Below are positions 44,391 through 56,059 of a DNA stretch of 64,000 nucleotides, piece by piece; within the stretch, counting starts at the first letter, position 1, and every line of letters starts with the position of its first letter. The stretch is from Eublepharis macularius (Eukaryota > Chordata > Lepidosauria > Squamata > Eublepharidae), in assembly GCF_028583425.1 (NCBI RefSeq), contig NC_072790.1, positions 157,846,397 to 157,910,396 of the forward strand, read 5' to 3'. The notes under the pieces were generated by a model, which saw only the letters and a program-made list of their open reading frames with translations, was not told the origin of the DNA and made no database searches. The position numbers and the translations under genes are program-made.

Positions 44391-44623
44391 GGTAGCTAGG
44401 GTTGTCAGGTCCAGGTTGGGAAATTCCTCGAGATTTAGGGGGTGGAGCCTGGAAAGGGTGGGGTTTGAGGAGGGGAAGAGCCTCAGAATGGTATAATACC
44501 ATAGAGTCCACCCTCCAAAGCAGCCATTTTCTCCAGGGGAACTAATACCTGTCACCTGGAGATCAGTTGTAATTCTAGGAGATCTCCAGCCACCGCCTGG
44601 AGGCTGGCAACCCTATTGGTAGC
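44389..44623. mobile_element. Non-autonomous hAT element, 219 bp, with 8-bp target duplication
   Basis: The element is 44397-44615. It begins TAGGGTTGTCAGGTCCAGG and ends CCTGGAGGCTGGCAACCCTA, and TTGGTAGC flanks it at 44389-44396 and 44616-44623. The interior 'gatttagggggtggagcctg', 'ccattttctccaggggaact' and 'gagatcagttgtaattctag' is a common reptile repeat. It inserted in the end of a fold-back repeat, whose text resumes at 44616. Confidence 0.9.
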
Positions 44624-44775
44624 CATGTTGGCCTGAGTTGAGTCCGGTGCACCCCAGAGACCAACAAAAGTCATCTGTATCTGAGGATGGTAGCTCTCTG
44701 ACTCAAAAGCTCATACTCTGAAACACTTGTTGGTTTCTGAAGTGCCGTCAGACTCAAATCCTGCTGATTAAGAAT
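44616..44775. repeat. Fold-back repeat, same family as 1081-1320
   Basis: 'ttggtagccatgttggcctg' and 'cagagaccaacaaaagtc' form the left arm. The right arm, 'acttgttggtttctgaagtg' with 'ccgtcagactcaaatcctgc', is its complement. The centre carries CTGAGGA followed by a short hairpin and AAAAGC. Confidence 0.6.
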
Positions 44776-45914
44776 TGGACTGGAATAAGATCTGCGATAG
44801 TCCTAGTTAAGGAGGCCTGCATTTCTTTGGGCTAACTGTGCGGTCAAGTCATGTCTCAGGGTGTATACTACCAACTCTTCATGTGGCAGCCTTAGTTTGC
44901 AATTCATACTTTCAGCCGCTACCACCACAGTTGTGGAGGTGGTCATGTGCAGGGCTGCCATGACACTGCCTCATCCCTTAAACTTTGCTGCTTTTAGTGA
45001 ATTGTTTGTTCAGTCCTGGTTGTGGACATGCTGCTGCTAAAATTAGTGTTCACAACAGAGTGGCTAAAACCACAATTGGCATGTGTTAAGATGGTCACAT
45101 GAACAGGCCTCAGCCTTGGACCTAGTTCTTAAGAAGGTAGTAAATCTTGCTGGAGTGTATCGCTTCATATCATAGGTTGGAGCTCCCACGGTTTTGCTGC
45201 TCCATACAGAAAATTCCTTCTGCATAGAGAACTGTAGCCTTTTTCAGGCGGGGAGGGGTGAGGCTGTGATCACTGTTTCCACTCTGTGTTGACTGTAAAT
45301 GCATAGAATCTGTGCAGATAGAGCCGTTAACACATAGAGGTTGGAAGTGCTGATACTGAGTGCAGTACCACTGCTTCTCACACATTGATTCTCTCTGCAT
45401 GTTGATGATATGAAAAGAGCTAACATTTGTGGAAAGAAGCGTTCTACCCAAGCCTTCACCATCCTGCTAGTTTTCAATGTGCGAGGTAAGGAGGAATTAC
45501 CAGTTGTGTAATGTTCACGTGAAGTAATAATGGGTACAGCCAAGACAGGCTTATCTTCTCAGTGAGAATTAGCACTTAGCACTGGTTATAAGAACACTTT
45601 AAATTTTATTTATTTATTTTCAATTTTTATTCTGCCCTCCCCACATTTCCAGCAGGCTCAGGGTGGATTGCTGAACACTTTAAATTTGCAATGTGCAATA
45701 AGTATAAAAGAGTCATCTGTCTGGTACTACTAAGAATCTGAAATTACTTGTTGTTAATTGAATGTATTTAATTATGCTTGTTTTATTCTCTGATTCTTAC
45801 ATAGCAGTTAGGCAGGTGTTTGGATTCCTTACTCTGAAAATGTTGGTTAAGACCATGTTGGCCACTGAGAAGAACAATTGCTTTTGTTTTGCACTTTCTT
45901 AAAACAAAACAAAA
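44776..45914. other. KIF26B: KIF26B intron 2, mostly unique
   Basis: A short repeat at 45604-45680 ('ttatttatttattttcaatt', 'cagcaggctcagggtgg') belongs to the family at 15712-15900. No exon is recognised. Confidence 0.5.
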
Positions 45915-46095
45915 ATGGAGGAGCACTGATAGGAGTGGGCTTCAGGGTAGATATTTAAGAGATGGTCTGGCATGGCAGCACAAAGTTTTGCGTAAATGTT
46001 AGGTATTTTACCCAACATTTATGGTAAAACTTTGTGCTCCTGATTCATCCTTTAAATATTTGCTTTCCAGTCCATTCTTATCAGTGCTCCTCCAT
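45915..46095. repeat. 181-bp palindrome (MITE or hairpin precursor)
   Basis: 'atggaggagcactgatagga' at 45915 faces its complement 'tatcagtgctcctccat' ending at 46095. The inner stem 'gcacaaagttttgcgtaaat' (from 45978) pairs with 'atttatggtaaaactttgtg' across a small loop near 46003-46012. The arms match for about 85-90 bases with some mismatches. It is within KIF26B intron 2, on the transcribed side. Confidence 0.8.
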
Positions 46096-46099
46096 ACTT

Positions 46100-47600
46100 T
46101 TTCTGTTCTTTGTTTGTGTGAGAAATGTCACTTTTCACTACAATTTTCATTGCAATTATACAGTATACGTTTGGCATGTTTCTGCAGCATGCTAACTGGC
46201 ACACACATTAGAGTGCCATTGATCTAAAATTGCACTTGGATGATCACAGTTGATCACATGATATTTCACTTTTGCAGGAAGGGACATTGGCAGAAGAAAG
46301 TCATCCCTGTTACAGTAGGCTGGTCATTTGTATAACATAGCAGCAGCAACTTCTGCAATAAACATGATCAGTGGTGTTGAGAAGAAAATGGAAGTGTAAA
46401 AAAAAAGGGTGAAAATAGTCCTGAAGATTCAGTACTTATTTGTGGCTTTTGCTAATGGCTGCAGTATTTTATACTGAAGGGTCCATGGAGTATTATAATA
46501 TTTCATGGAGTGGTTATATTACAAGCTGCTTGGAGGGTATAGCTAGGTGCCATATAGTTCTTTTATGTCACAAATGATCATGTGTGTGCACGCTACATTA
46601 GCTATATTGCTGAGGAGTGGCAGCTCCCATGACAAACCGGAGCTTTATAACATATAAGATTGCATCATTAAAGGCTTATTCATCAGATATGCTTCTGTTC
46701 TAACTTCTTCACAGTGCTTCTACATTACTGATTTAGTGTTTCCTCTCTTTTGAATGGTTACAGACATGAAAAACTTTGACTGTTAAAGGGAGCTGAACAT
46801 ATGAAAATGTTGAATCACAAACTATTGTGAATATAATACATGAGCCTTTCATTGAAACAACAAAGCTTCTTTGCATATAACTGAAATGATCCCTTTCCAT
46901 ACTCAACAGTCAATGCCAGTTAAAGCAAGAGTACTATAGCATATCATTAGTTTAGTATGTTATATTTTCATGCATTCTTTATTCATGGCTTTGTGATAAG
47001 GAATACAAGGCCCAGACATTTTTTTAAAAAAACCAAAATATCTTGTGTACACATTTACCACTCAAGTGTGTGTGCTTCATTAGCACATAGCACTACACTG
47101 AGATGTATGAGTATTCACATAGAAGGAATGTTTATGCTGTTACTGTTGATTACATGTTCGCAGAAAATATAACCAAGTTCAGATATTCAGTGGAAAAAAT
47201 GGTATATTGGTACAGTCCTCACAAGAGCATAATAGTTTGAAATGAAATCGGGTGGGATGGTAATAATATTAGAATGGTCCTGGTTATGTATGTGAAGAAT
47301 TGGCACGTGGTGCTGATATACAGCAAATCTTGTCTCTTCCTTAACTGATTCTCTGTACCAGTAGATGCTATATTACAATTTAAATAAACATGGTTCAGTT
47401 TGAGATTGTTTTGTCAAGGGCTTTACCATGTGGACCCTGGTTGTAGTGTTTAACTCTGCCCTGGAAAACCTGGGCTAAAGCTAAAGTATGCTACTGGACA
47501 CCTGCAGAATGTCCCTTTCTTACCAATTAATAGTGATTGCCCATGGGTCCTGAAAGCCATGAACGGTGAGCTTCTACTCTTCTGTACTAGTCATAAATTG
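46100..47600. other. KIF26B: KIF26B intron 2, AT-rich, no feature seen
   Basis: No repeats or exons are recognised in this stretch. Confidence 0.5.
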
Positions 47601-47606
47601 AGTCAG

Positions 47607-47825
47607 CAGTGGTGTAGTGGATAGAGTGTTGGATTATAAATCCTGGGAATCCTTACTTCTACAATGGAAGCTTGCTGGATGGCCTTGGGACTGACACACT
47701 TTCTCAACCTGGCCTGCCTCACAGGGCTGTTGTGAGAAAATGGAGGAGGGGAGAATGATATTCTAAGGAGCTTTGAGTTCTCAACTAGGGAGAAAAGTGG
47801 GATAGAAATAAATGCAATGCATAAA
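47607..47825 (+). mobile_element. CORE-SINE (MIR-like)
   Basis: Head 'cagtggtgtagtggataga', core 'ggaagcttgctggatggcct', 3' region 'cacagggctgttgtgagaaa' and tail 'agaaaagtgggatagaaata'. Near full length on +. Confidence 0.78.
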
Positions 47826-47829
47826 TTGT

Positions 47830-49160
47830 GACTACTTTTAAAAGTATATTTGGCATTCTTTTGGATTTGTCATTTATGCTAGAAAGCGTATTCCATAATC
47901 AAACATAATTCCACAGGAGTCTATAATTTTACTTTAATTTTTTAATGATTGTGATAAACTTATTTCAACAATATTAAATCAGATATAACTTTATTATTTG
48001 CCCATTAAATAAGCACATGTAAAAATGTGCCTGAAAATGTTCCAGCAATATTCATCATACAACCCCTTCCTTGTGCTTCCTCCACACCTTAAAAAACACT
48101 TTCAGATCTACCACTGTTATTTGTTACATGGTCAGTGATTCCAAGGCATGGTTTTAAGACTAGTCGGGAGCCATTGTGTAAAATATCTCTGTCTTTAGTG
48201 GTGGTATGTGTAGATGGTATGTGGTCAATTGAAGATCTGTTTTTTTTGTTTAGATTGAATATTTAGCTTTTGGAGGAAAATTAACCGCATTAACGTTGCT
48301 CTATGAAGGTAGTAAGATGGAATTGCCACCTGGAATGCATAAAAAAACTTTGTATTGAAAGAACCATAGGAGCCCTTGTGCTGACTAAGGGTCAAAGAAT
48401 TGGAAGCTTGGCTGTCTTCCATAGTAACCCTGTTAATGTTGTATAGCAAATAAGTTCCGTGAATATGATACAATGCCACTTGGTTTGCACTGTCAGGCGC
48501 AAGTGTTATCAAATGGTAATATTTATTCTTCTACTTCAAAGAGTTTTCTTTGGTGCATTGGATCAAGAGCTATCAACTGAAAACAGTTGTTATTCAAGGG
48601 ACTCTAACATTGTTGAAATGCATTTATCATTATGTGCTTTTTGAAATAAAATATGGATGATTCTGAAGGCTAAGTAGGAGTTTCTGTGGGAATAATGGGT
48701 TTGTTTAACAGGAATTATTGCCAGTCAAAAGCTGCTTATACCAAGTGTACAAACATGGTGTTTTATCCTGAAGATAAAGTACCAAGAATTACATTTTTGG
48801 AAACTGCAATAGTTATAAGTTTATCACTTTACAAATATTAAAAATGATGCCCAAGAATTAGTGATATTTCTTCCAGAATTTGCTACTGCTGCACCAGTAG
48901 CAGGTAGAATGCTGAAGAAGGACAATGAGCTGAAGCTCAGAATCTCATGAATGCCTGAAGATATTGACTACAAGCTTTCTTGTAGCAGATACCAAAAGAT
49001 GAAGCAAACATGAAATGTCCAGAAAAACATAAATGGCATGATACAATTATGACAATGTGAAGTATAAAAATGGATCAAGAATATACGCAGACCTTGAAGT
49101 CAGTCAGAAAAATATTACAGTAGTGAGACCCTTTGGAGCTCTTGGTTATAGACCTTCCGA
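47830..49160. other. KIF26B: KIF26B intron 2, AT-rich
   Basis: A partial inverted-repeat pattern near 48880-49000 ('gctgctgcaccagtagcag', 'gctgaagaaggacaatgagc') may be another degraded fold-back element. No exon is recognised. Confidence 0.4.
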
Positions 49161-51140
49161 CTGACCATTCATTCATTCATTCATTCATTGTCTGCCTTTC
49201 TTACTGAGGCTCAGGGCGGATTACATAATTAAGTCAGTACAATCAGTAGGGTGAGCAGCCATCTGATAAACAGTGTAATAGCTCTAGGATAGCAGGAATC
49301 TGAAACAAGGCATTAGCATTAAAATGACATGTTAAACAATGCAAATAATGTTATTACATACGCAGGAACATAAGGCAGTGTGAACAAGATAAAAATGTAC
49401 AGCACCAGATAATAATACCTATTAATAGTCTAGTCCTGTCTTCCTGAATTAGTATGTTATAATGTAGCCCTATTCTTTATTAAAATGCCCTCCTGAACAG
49501 TTCTGTTTTACACAGTTTGAGGAAAGCCAAAAGTGTAGGTGGCTTCCTGACCTCCTCCGGCAGGCCTTTCTAAAGGGTGGGGGGCACTACAGAGAATGCG
49601 CATGTAGGGACAGTTGTTGATCTTCCACATTTGCAGGGTGGCTCCTGTAGAAGGTCCTGTTCAGATGAACAAAGATCTTGTGGCAGGGCATAGGGGGCGA
49701 GGTAGTCCTGCAGATATGAGGGACCAAGGCCATGAAGGGCTTTGTGTGTGATAGCCAGTACTTTCAGGTGGACCTGGTAAGTATTAGACATAGGGCTGCC
49801 AGACTCCCGGTGGGGGCGGGGGATCCCCCACCCTCCCACCACCACCCCACCTACCTGGCCAGCGGGGGGGGCACACCTTCAATGCGCCCCCCTGCGGTGC
49901 TGCATGCCCCTGCGCACAGCAGCCGCCAGGATCAGGCCTGTTTTGGCCTGGATGGGGGCCCCTGTGGAACGCGAGAGCTTTCCTGTGCTCTGCAAGGGCC
50001 CACAAGGGACCCAATCCACGCCAAAACGGGCGCAGATCGGGCCCATTTTGGCACGGATCAGGCCCGTTGTGGGCCCCTGCAGAGCGCAGGAACACTCCCA
50101 TGCTCCACAGGGGCCTAAAACAGGCCCGATCCGCACCAAAACGGACCCGATGCATGCCAAAATGGGCGCGGATTGGGCCCATTTTGGCGTGGATTGGGCC
50201 CGTTGTGGGCCCCTGCAGAGCGCAGGAATGCTCCCGCGCTCTGCAGGGGCCCACAACGGGCCCAATCCACGCCCAAACGGGCTGCGTGGTGACGTCACTA
50301 AGTGACGTCATCGCGCCTGCAGGAGAGTGCATGCGCGCTCTGCGCGCACCCCCCCTCCAGGTAAGAGCCAGGCCCCAAACTCCCGCTGGGAGATCGAGGG
50401 GGCCTGGCAACCCTAATTAGACAGCCAATGGTGTGACTGCACAATGCGTATAATATTCATGTACTGTCTAGTTCCTGATAAGAACTAAGCTGCAGCATTC
50501 TGCACTAAATGAAGTTTCTGAGTAGATTTCAAGTGGAAAACTATATAAATAGCATTACAGTAGTCTAGTCTTGATGTTACAGTGGCATGGATCCAGGTGA
50601 CCATATCAGCCAAGTCAAGGTAGAGGGCCTTCTTGCAAGCTACACTAAATTGGAAGAATTTTTTGCAATTCCATCAATTTGTTTCTCCAGCAGTAATGTG
50701 TGGCCCGGTATAACCACTAGACTCTTGACTAAGTCAGCAAGGTTTAGCGGAACCCCATCAAAAGTGGAAAGTACAATGTTCTTCAATACCTCAAGCTTTC
50801 CAACTAGTATTACCTTCATCTCATCAGGGTTCAGTTTCAGTTTGTTCACTCAACTATTTAACCGTAGCATTTATGCAATAGCTCAAGACAACATTCCTTG
50901 GAGATTTGGATAGAAAGATATAGAGCTTGGTGGTGTCAGCATACTGAAGGCATCCAATTCCAAAACCACAAATGATTTCTCCAAAGGGCTTTACATAAAG
51001 ATTCAATAGTATAGGGGATAAGACTGCACTATATGGAACTCCATAGGACAGATCCAACACTAATGATAACTCGTGTCCAATGGCAACTCTTTGAATCTGG
51101 TCCTTAAGGAATGATGTAAACCAGTCTGTTATGGAAATCA
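49160..51140 (-). mobile_element. L2-type LINE ORF2 and 3' UTR, split by a hAT element
   Basis: Minus-strand frames read ITDWFTSFLKDQIQRVAIGH and PYSAVLSPILLNLYVKPFGE, then LQYADTTKLYIF (the catalytic Y-A-D-D box, changed to Y-A-D-T), then LNPDEMKVILVGKLEVLKNI and finally KALHGLGPSYLQDYLAPYAL. The order runs from RT finger to C-terminus and 3' tail, ending near an (ATTC)n tract at 49168-49190. The 625-bp hAT at 49791-50415 splits it. Confidence 0.78.
49783..50423. mobile_element. CpG-rich non-autonomous hAT element, 625 bp, with perfect 8-bp target duplication
   Basis: The element is 49791-50415, starting TAGGGCTGCCAGACTCCC and ending GGGGGCCTGGCAACCCTA. ATTAGACA flanks it at 49783-49790 and 50416-50423. 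Its ends are related to the element at 44397-44615. The interior is very GC-rich and made of direct and inverted copies of 'gggcccattttggc' and 'gggcccacaacgggccc' blocks. It contains 'gacgtcactaagtgacgtca', a palindrome with two TGACGTCA-like (CRE) sites. Long frames on both strands are a product of base composition. Confidence 0.88.
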
Positions 51141-51144
51141 AAGA

Positions 51145-52590
51145 GATAATATTTTTATTCTGTTATTTCTTAGTTGGACTGATGCTGCAGCAGCAGAAAT
51201 TAGGATGATGGATTTACAAGGGGAAGGCTTCATGGGAAACACATTAGGACAATAATGTGGGGGCCAACATATTATCTAGCTCTGTTTTGAGCAGCTTAAC
51301 TGGTGAATTCATTGTGGGACATATCAGTTTAAGTTGGGGCAAATGCTATTTTTTCTTTGGTTGAGGTTGCTGGTAATAGCCAAAAGACCAGTCAACTGTA
51401 CATTATCATTCTTGCCCATTTATCATTTATGAATCCAGCTGACTTAAGTTTTTTTGGGACTCCTGCTGATAACAGCCTGGAAATTTCATTAGCTCTCATA
51501 ACTACTGTCAGCAAAAGGGCTTTCAAACCATCGTCAGCAAAATATATTTTATATTTTGTGTTTATTCCATACTTAAAATGCATATAAGCTGAATAGTTAA
51601 ATATATGGCAACTATTAATATTATAATCCATTAGAAGTCTGCAGAGAATAACGTGTTTTATTATTCATCTGAATGTATGCATGGTTTTTTCATATTGAAT
51701 AATCATGTACTTTGGAATATTTCCATATTTATATAATATAATCCTGTGCATGATTGTTGTGTGTCCTGACTGATCTTTATATATGAAACCATCAACCAGG
51801 TGTTACATGTGGTATAGGAAGACAAATGTTTAACCTGAAACAAGGGTACCTTTGACTTGCTCATAGTTATCACTGAAGTGTGGAACATTAACTCCAACAA
51901 GAAACATTCACTCACAATATGTCAACAGAAGGAAAATTTAGGGATTTCAGTTTTAGTTGCGTTGCACAAAACTGAGCTCTAATTACAGAAGAACAACCCT
52001 TAGTTTAACTGTTTAACTGCCCTGATCTCTACCATGTCTTCTGTCTGAGCTCACCCAGACCTAATCCAGTATTTTATCTGACAGGTGCATGGCATCCGCA
52101 TAGCTGGTAAATGCAGGTAGAGTAGATGTTAGAATAATGTTCAGATGTACAAGATCCTCAGTGTCTACCACCTTACTGCGATTTTAACATATATTTTTGT
52201 CTGTGATTTACTTAGTGCAAATAATTTCTTTGTGTAAGTATAAAAACTTTTCATGCATCTTATAGTCTATTGTATATGTTGATATTATCAAAATCTATAA
52301 GTTTGTGTACTGTGAAAGGGTAATTGAGGGCATTTTCCTAGGGCCCATGTCTGACTTTCGGTCACATTCACATCTGTAGTTTGCTTGATCTTCACTATAA
52401 AAGGCAAAAAATGGATCTGCAGCAATACTGTAAGCTTGATGTTGTAATGGAAGGAGTGAAAAATAGAAATAGTAGAAAAAGAAAACAGAAAAGGTGGCTT
52501 CATAAAGTGCTTTAAGACAGTATGGGTTATTGTTGTATCAAAACAATCTCCAATTGTGGTCAGCAAAATTTTTAAGTATTATTATTGAAA
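51145..52590. other. KIF26B: KIF26B intron 2, AT-rich, no feature seen
   Basis: No repeats or exons are recognised. Confidence 0.45.
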
Positions 52591-52594
52591 ATTA

Positions 52595-52700
52595 GTGTGG
52601 TATAGTATGCTTGACTTAGGAGACTTGTCCAAATCCCTGCTCAGCCTTGAAACTCATTGGGTGGCTTTGGGCAAGTAACCATCTTTCAGTTTAAACTATG
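52595..52700 (+). mobile_element. CORE-SINE fragment (MIR-like)
   Basis: 'gtgtggtatagtatgcttga', 'gtccaaatccctgctcagcc' and 'gggtggctttgggcaagtaa' give head, B-box region and core. The 3' end is lost. Confidence 0.6.
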
Positions 52701-52794
52701 CTTAGGAGAATAAACTAGCTATCCAAAAGTCCAATCTGATTCTGGACATACACAAATAATATGTTACGGAGAACAGAGGACGGTGTACCTTCCT

Positions 52795-52906
52795 TTCTCC
52801 CTCTGAGGCGGAGGACATCTTGGGTGATTCCCACCATCCAATCAGGGAGGCAGGAACTAACTTTCTTCCTCTTCCTATCTAGCCTGTGGGACCACCCTCT
52901 CTTCAG
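52795..52906. repeat. DIRS copy C left inverted terminal repeat
   Basis: Starts 'ttctccctctgaggcggagg'. Bases 52810-52906 pair with 57888-57984 on the opposite strand. Bases 52795-52826 are exactly complementary to 57631-57662 in the ICR. Confidence 0.9.
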
Positions 52907-53106
52907 TCCAGTTCTGTTCCTGCCTCCAGGGAGAGCAGTTCTGTAGCAGACTAGCTCTGCTGCCTTGTTTCTCTCTATCTCTTATTTATCTTTCTACTTC
53001 CTCAAATCATTCTTTACCTTACTCCTTCCTTGCTTCATTACCTTACTCTCCTCCCATTTCCTCTTCTTTTACTCCTCTTGCCAAAGAAAGAAAAGAAGAG
53101 GACGAG

Positions 53107-53427
53107 ATGGTCTCTAGAGAGTCATCGGACTCTGAGGAAAGCTTCATAGAGAAGAATTTGGGCTGTTCCCACGGAGCCGTCCTTCCGACGGAGGGAACAG
53201 GCCCAGCCGGCACCAGCATGCCTCTGAGGCTGTATGTGTTCCCCGGCAAGGAAATGGCCTTGGAAGAGATGCAGGCCTCTCAACAGCCCCCTCTTCCACA
53301 GAGGGAGCTTGTTCAAACAGCGTGCCTCAGCCAGCCAGCTGAGAACAGCGCCACCTGGTGGAGCTCAATTTTGGCGGGAAACAACGCAACGCACTTGACA
53401 ATCTCCTGGCAGGAGAAACATGGCTGA
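53107..53427 (+). pseudogene. DIRS gag-like ORF1 remnant (copy C)
   Basis: A 106-residue frame beginning MVSRESSDSEESFIEKNLG is the first frame after the left repeat, where DIRS gag starts. It is acidic and serine-rich at the start. Further gag-like text follows at 54040-54180 after a SINE insertion. No zinc knuckle is visible. The call rests on position, because gag is poorly conserved. Confidence 0.45.
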
Positions 53428-53843
53428 AACATAATCCAGACACCCAGAGCTCTAGCCGACAAGCCCAGGAGGGCCACGTAAGTGTTCCCCCGAGCGTGTT
53501 ATACCTCCAGAATTCCTGTCAGCAATTAGACTGACTGTGAGGGAGGAAATCCTGTTACTTTACCAGTCAGAAGCACCTTGGCCCTATAAAGAGTCCAGGA
53601 ATCTCCTCAGCCCTGGCTCCATGTGAATGTGCCCATGCCAATCTCCTGGCTGGAGATTTTACAGCAGGCCTTTCCCCTTTGGATTTAGTCCTGCTTTTAC
53701 AACAGGATCTAGCCCTGCCTTTTCCTGTCAGATGGGTAATGTATAAAGGGCGCAATGTTGCCGGTGTCTTTGAACCTTTTAACTCATAAGACTAACCAGG
53801 AGAGAGGAAATAGTGGTGTGGTGTCTACCTCCTCCTCCCTCCA

Positions 53844-54030
53844 TGAGTAAGGCTGTAGCTCTGTGGAAGAGCTTCTGCTTTGTATGCAAAAGATCCAGGT
53901 TTGTTTCCCATTAACTCCAGTTTAAGAGATTAGGTAGATGAGGAGAAAAACCTCTTCCTGAGACCCTGGTGACCTGCTGCCAGTCTGAGGAGATAACACT
54001 GACCAATGGTCTGAGTCAGAATAAGGCAGT
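53844..54030 (+). mobile_element. tRNA-derived SINE nested in DIRS copy C
   Basis: A-box-like 'gtaggctgtagctctgtgg'-type head ('aaggctgtagctctgtggaa'), 'cttctgctttgtatgcaaaa', degenerate B-box 'ccaggtttgtttccc', then 'tcctgagaccctggtgacct' and 'ctgagtcagaataaggcagt'. Same family as 24425-24620. Confidence 0.65.
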
Positions 54031-55439
54031 TCATAACGTTTATCAGTCAGGGATCCCCACGGAGCAGGGGGATCGCCCTCAGATAGAGTTTGTAATGACA
54101 GGGAGAAGGATGAAGTCCTTCCGATGTGGAAAAGGAAGAAATATCCCTACCAGAACAGTCAGCCCAGCTGTCAGAATCTGAGGTCTACCAGTATTTACTA
54201 CCTAAGACATTCTCAGCCTTAGAGCTGTAAAAAAAATTAGCCTTGGGGGAGTAGGAACCTTAGACTGGAAATACCAAATCCAACCCAGGGAAACGAGTCG
54301 CTTCCTAGTGAAGGTTCCTCAGAAAAGGTCCTCCCATTTCCAGAATATTTGGGGAGAAGGTTCAAGGCTGAGTGATCTAAACCATAAGCCAATTAATCCC
54401 AAATTCGGTCCCAAAACAAAACAAACTGTACTCACTACCTTTCTTTGCTATGAGTTGTTGCAGGTACCTGCGATGGAACCTCCAGTGGCTACACTTCAGT
54501 CATCTGGGCTCTGGTCAGAAGATGGGTAAGGATCAGTCAGAGACCACTTAGACAAGAAGAGAGAGGCCGTGCTAACAAGAGCTCACGAGGCCGTGACCAT
54601 GGCTATTAAGGCTACAGCTATTGTCTCAATTGCCTCAAGAGTGTCAGGAGTATGGATCTGGAAACTGATCCAACTCCTGTACAACAATAGCTGCCCCCAT
54701 TGAAGGGGCAAACAGAAATGTAAGGGCCAGTACCTTCAAGACAGACATCATCCTGGATACATTTACCTTTTTCTTCTAGGATTATGGTCTTGACAGCAGT
54801 GACGAGCTGGCACGCTTGAGTAAGAGCATGGCCAGCAGATTCACACTCTAAAAATATCGTCCTGGCTTACCTCTTTCAGAGAGACAAGCTATTTGGGGGT
54901 GCCCTGGGAAAGATCTAGATTGAGACATAGGACAGAAGAATGTGTTGCCAAAAACACTCAAACAATCTGAGAGGAGATCCATTGGCCCTCAGCCTTTTAT
55001 TCATAACACACACTACTAAGGTCCAGACAAGATTCCAAATGGCCATCCTGAGGTTAATCTAGGCAGCCCTTTAATAAGGGGGGTCTTTTCAAGACCACAC
55101 TTGTAGTATAGTGGTTAAATAACTGAACAGTGATGCAGTACTCTGCAGGTTCAATTCTCACTGCTGCCATGAACTTGCCACATGGCCTTGAATAAACCAG
55201 TCCTCTCAGTCCCAGTTCTCCAGCTGTATTGTGGGGATAATGCTTACCTTTTCCCCAAGATCAAACAGACAGTTCTCCACACAGGGCAAGAGATCAACCT
55301 TAATACCCAGATCTCTAAGACAGAACTTGCTAGCTGTCCGGTGAGAGGCCAACTACTCTTTACCATCAAGCTTAGGTTGACAAGCAGGCAGGCCTTACAA
55401 ATAGTCTCACAAGGCTATTCCATACAATTTGAAAGCTGC

Positions 55440-55990
55440 CCTCCAGAAACGGGTCTACGCAATCTTCTTCTCAGTCCCTAAAAAGAATAGGGACTGGAGG
55501 GTGTTATTAGACCTCAAGTTTTTTGAACAAGTTTATCAAATTGTATCACTTCTGAATGGAGACTCTGTGCTCAGTCGCAGTGACTAATCAATCAGAAGAA
55601 TACATGACATCTACAGATCTCACAGAGACATACCTCCATGTACCAATTCTGACAGGCCATTAACAATATCTAAGATTTTATGTTTTTTAAAAAAAATTAA
55701 ATTAAAAATTGGCAGTTCTGAGCCATCCTGTTTTGGCCTGTCCATCACACCAAGAGTATTCACAAAATTCATGATCAACCCCATCATACGTTTCAGGGAC
55801 GGGGTATTCATGTTCACTTGTACCCAGATGATCTCTTGATCGGTTCAAGAGAAAATCTCACCACAACACTCAATTCACCATTCAGTTCCTACAAGCTTTG
55901 AACACCTGGGTTAGATCACAGTCACCAAGAGGGTTTTTTTCTATCCCTCACCAAAGAAAAGGTCAGGAGACCAAACTGCTGACTGAGACT
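55440..55990 (+). pseudogene. DIRS reverse transcriptase remnant (copy C)
   Basis: The frames read IPKKNRDWRVLLDLKFF near 55475-55520 and SITPRVFTKFMI near 55740-55775 (the x-T-x-P-R-V-F-T-K box). The catalytic motif is YPDDLLIGS at 55821-55847, in which the usual leucine of YLDD has become proline while both aspartates remain. Frameshifts separate the parts. Confidence 0.75.
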
Positions 55991-56059
55991 GTCATCAGAG
56001 TGCAAAATCACTTCTCACAACACTACTGAAACTGATGGGTTTGCTAGTTGCTACCTACA

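Noticed and set aside
49784-50410. Long overlapping frames on both strands (up to 208 residues)
   Set aside because: They lie wholly inside a GC-rich non-autonomous hAT element; few stop codons are expected there by composition.
53844-53920. tRNA gene
   Set aside because: A- and B-box-like words are present but the cloverleaf does not close and the context is a SINE.
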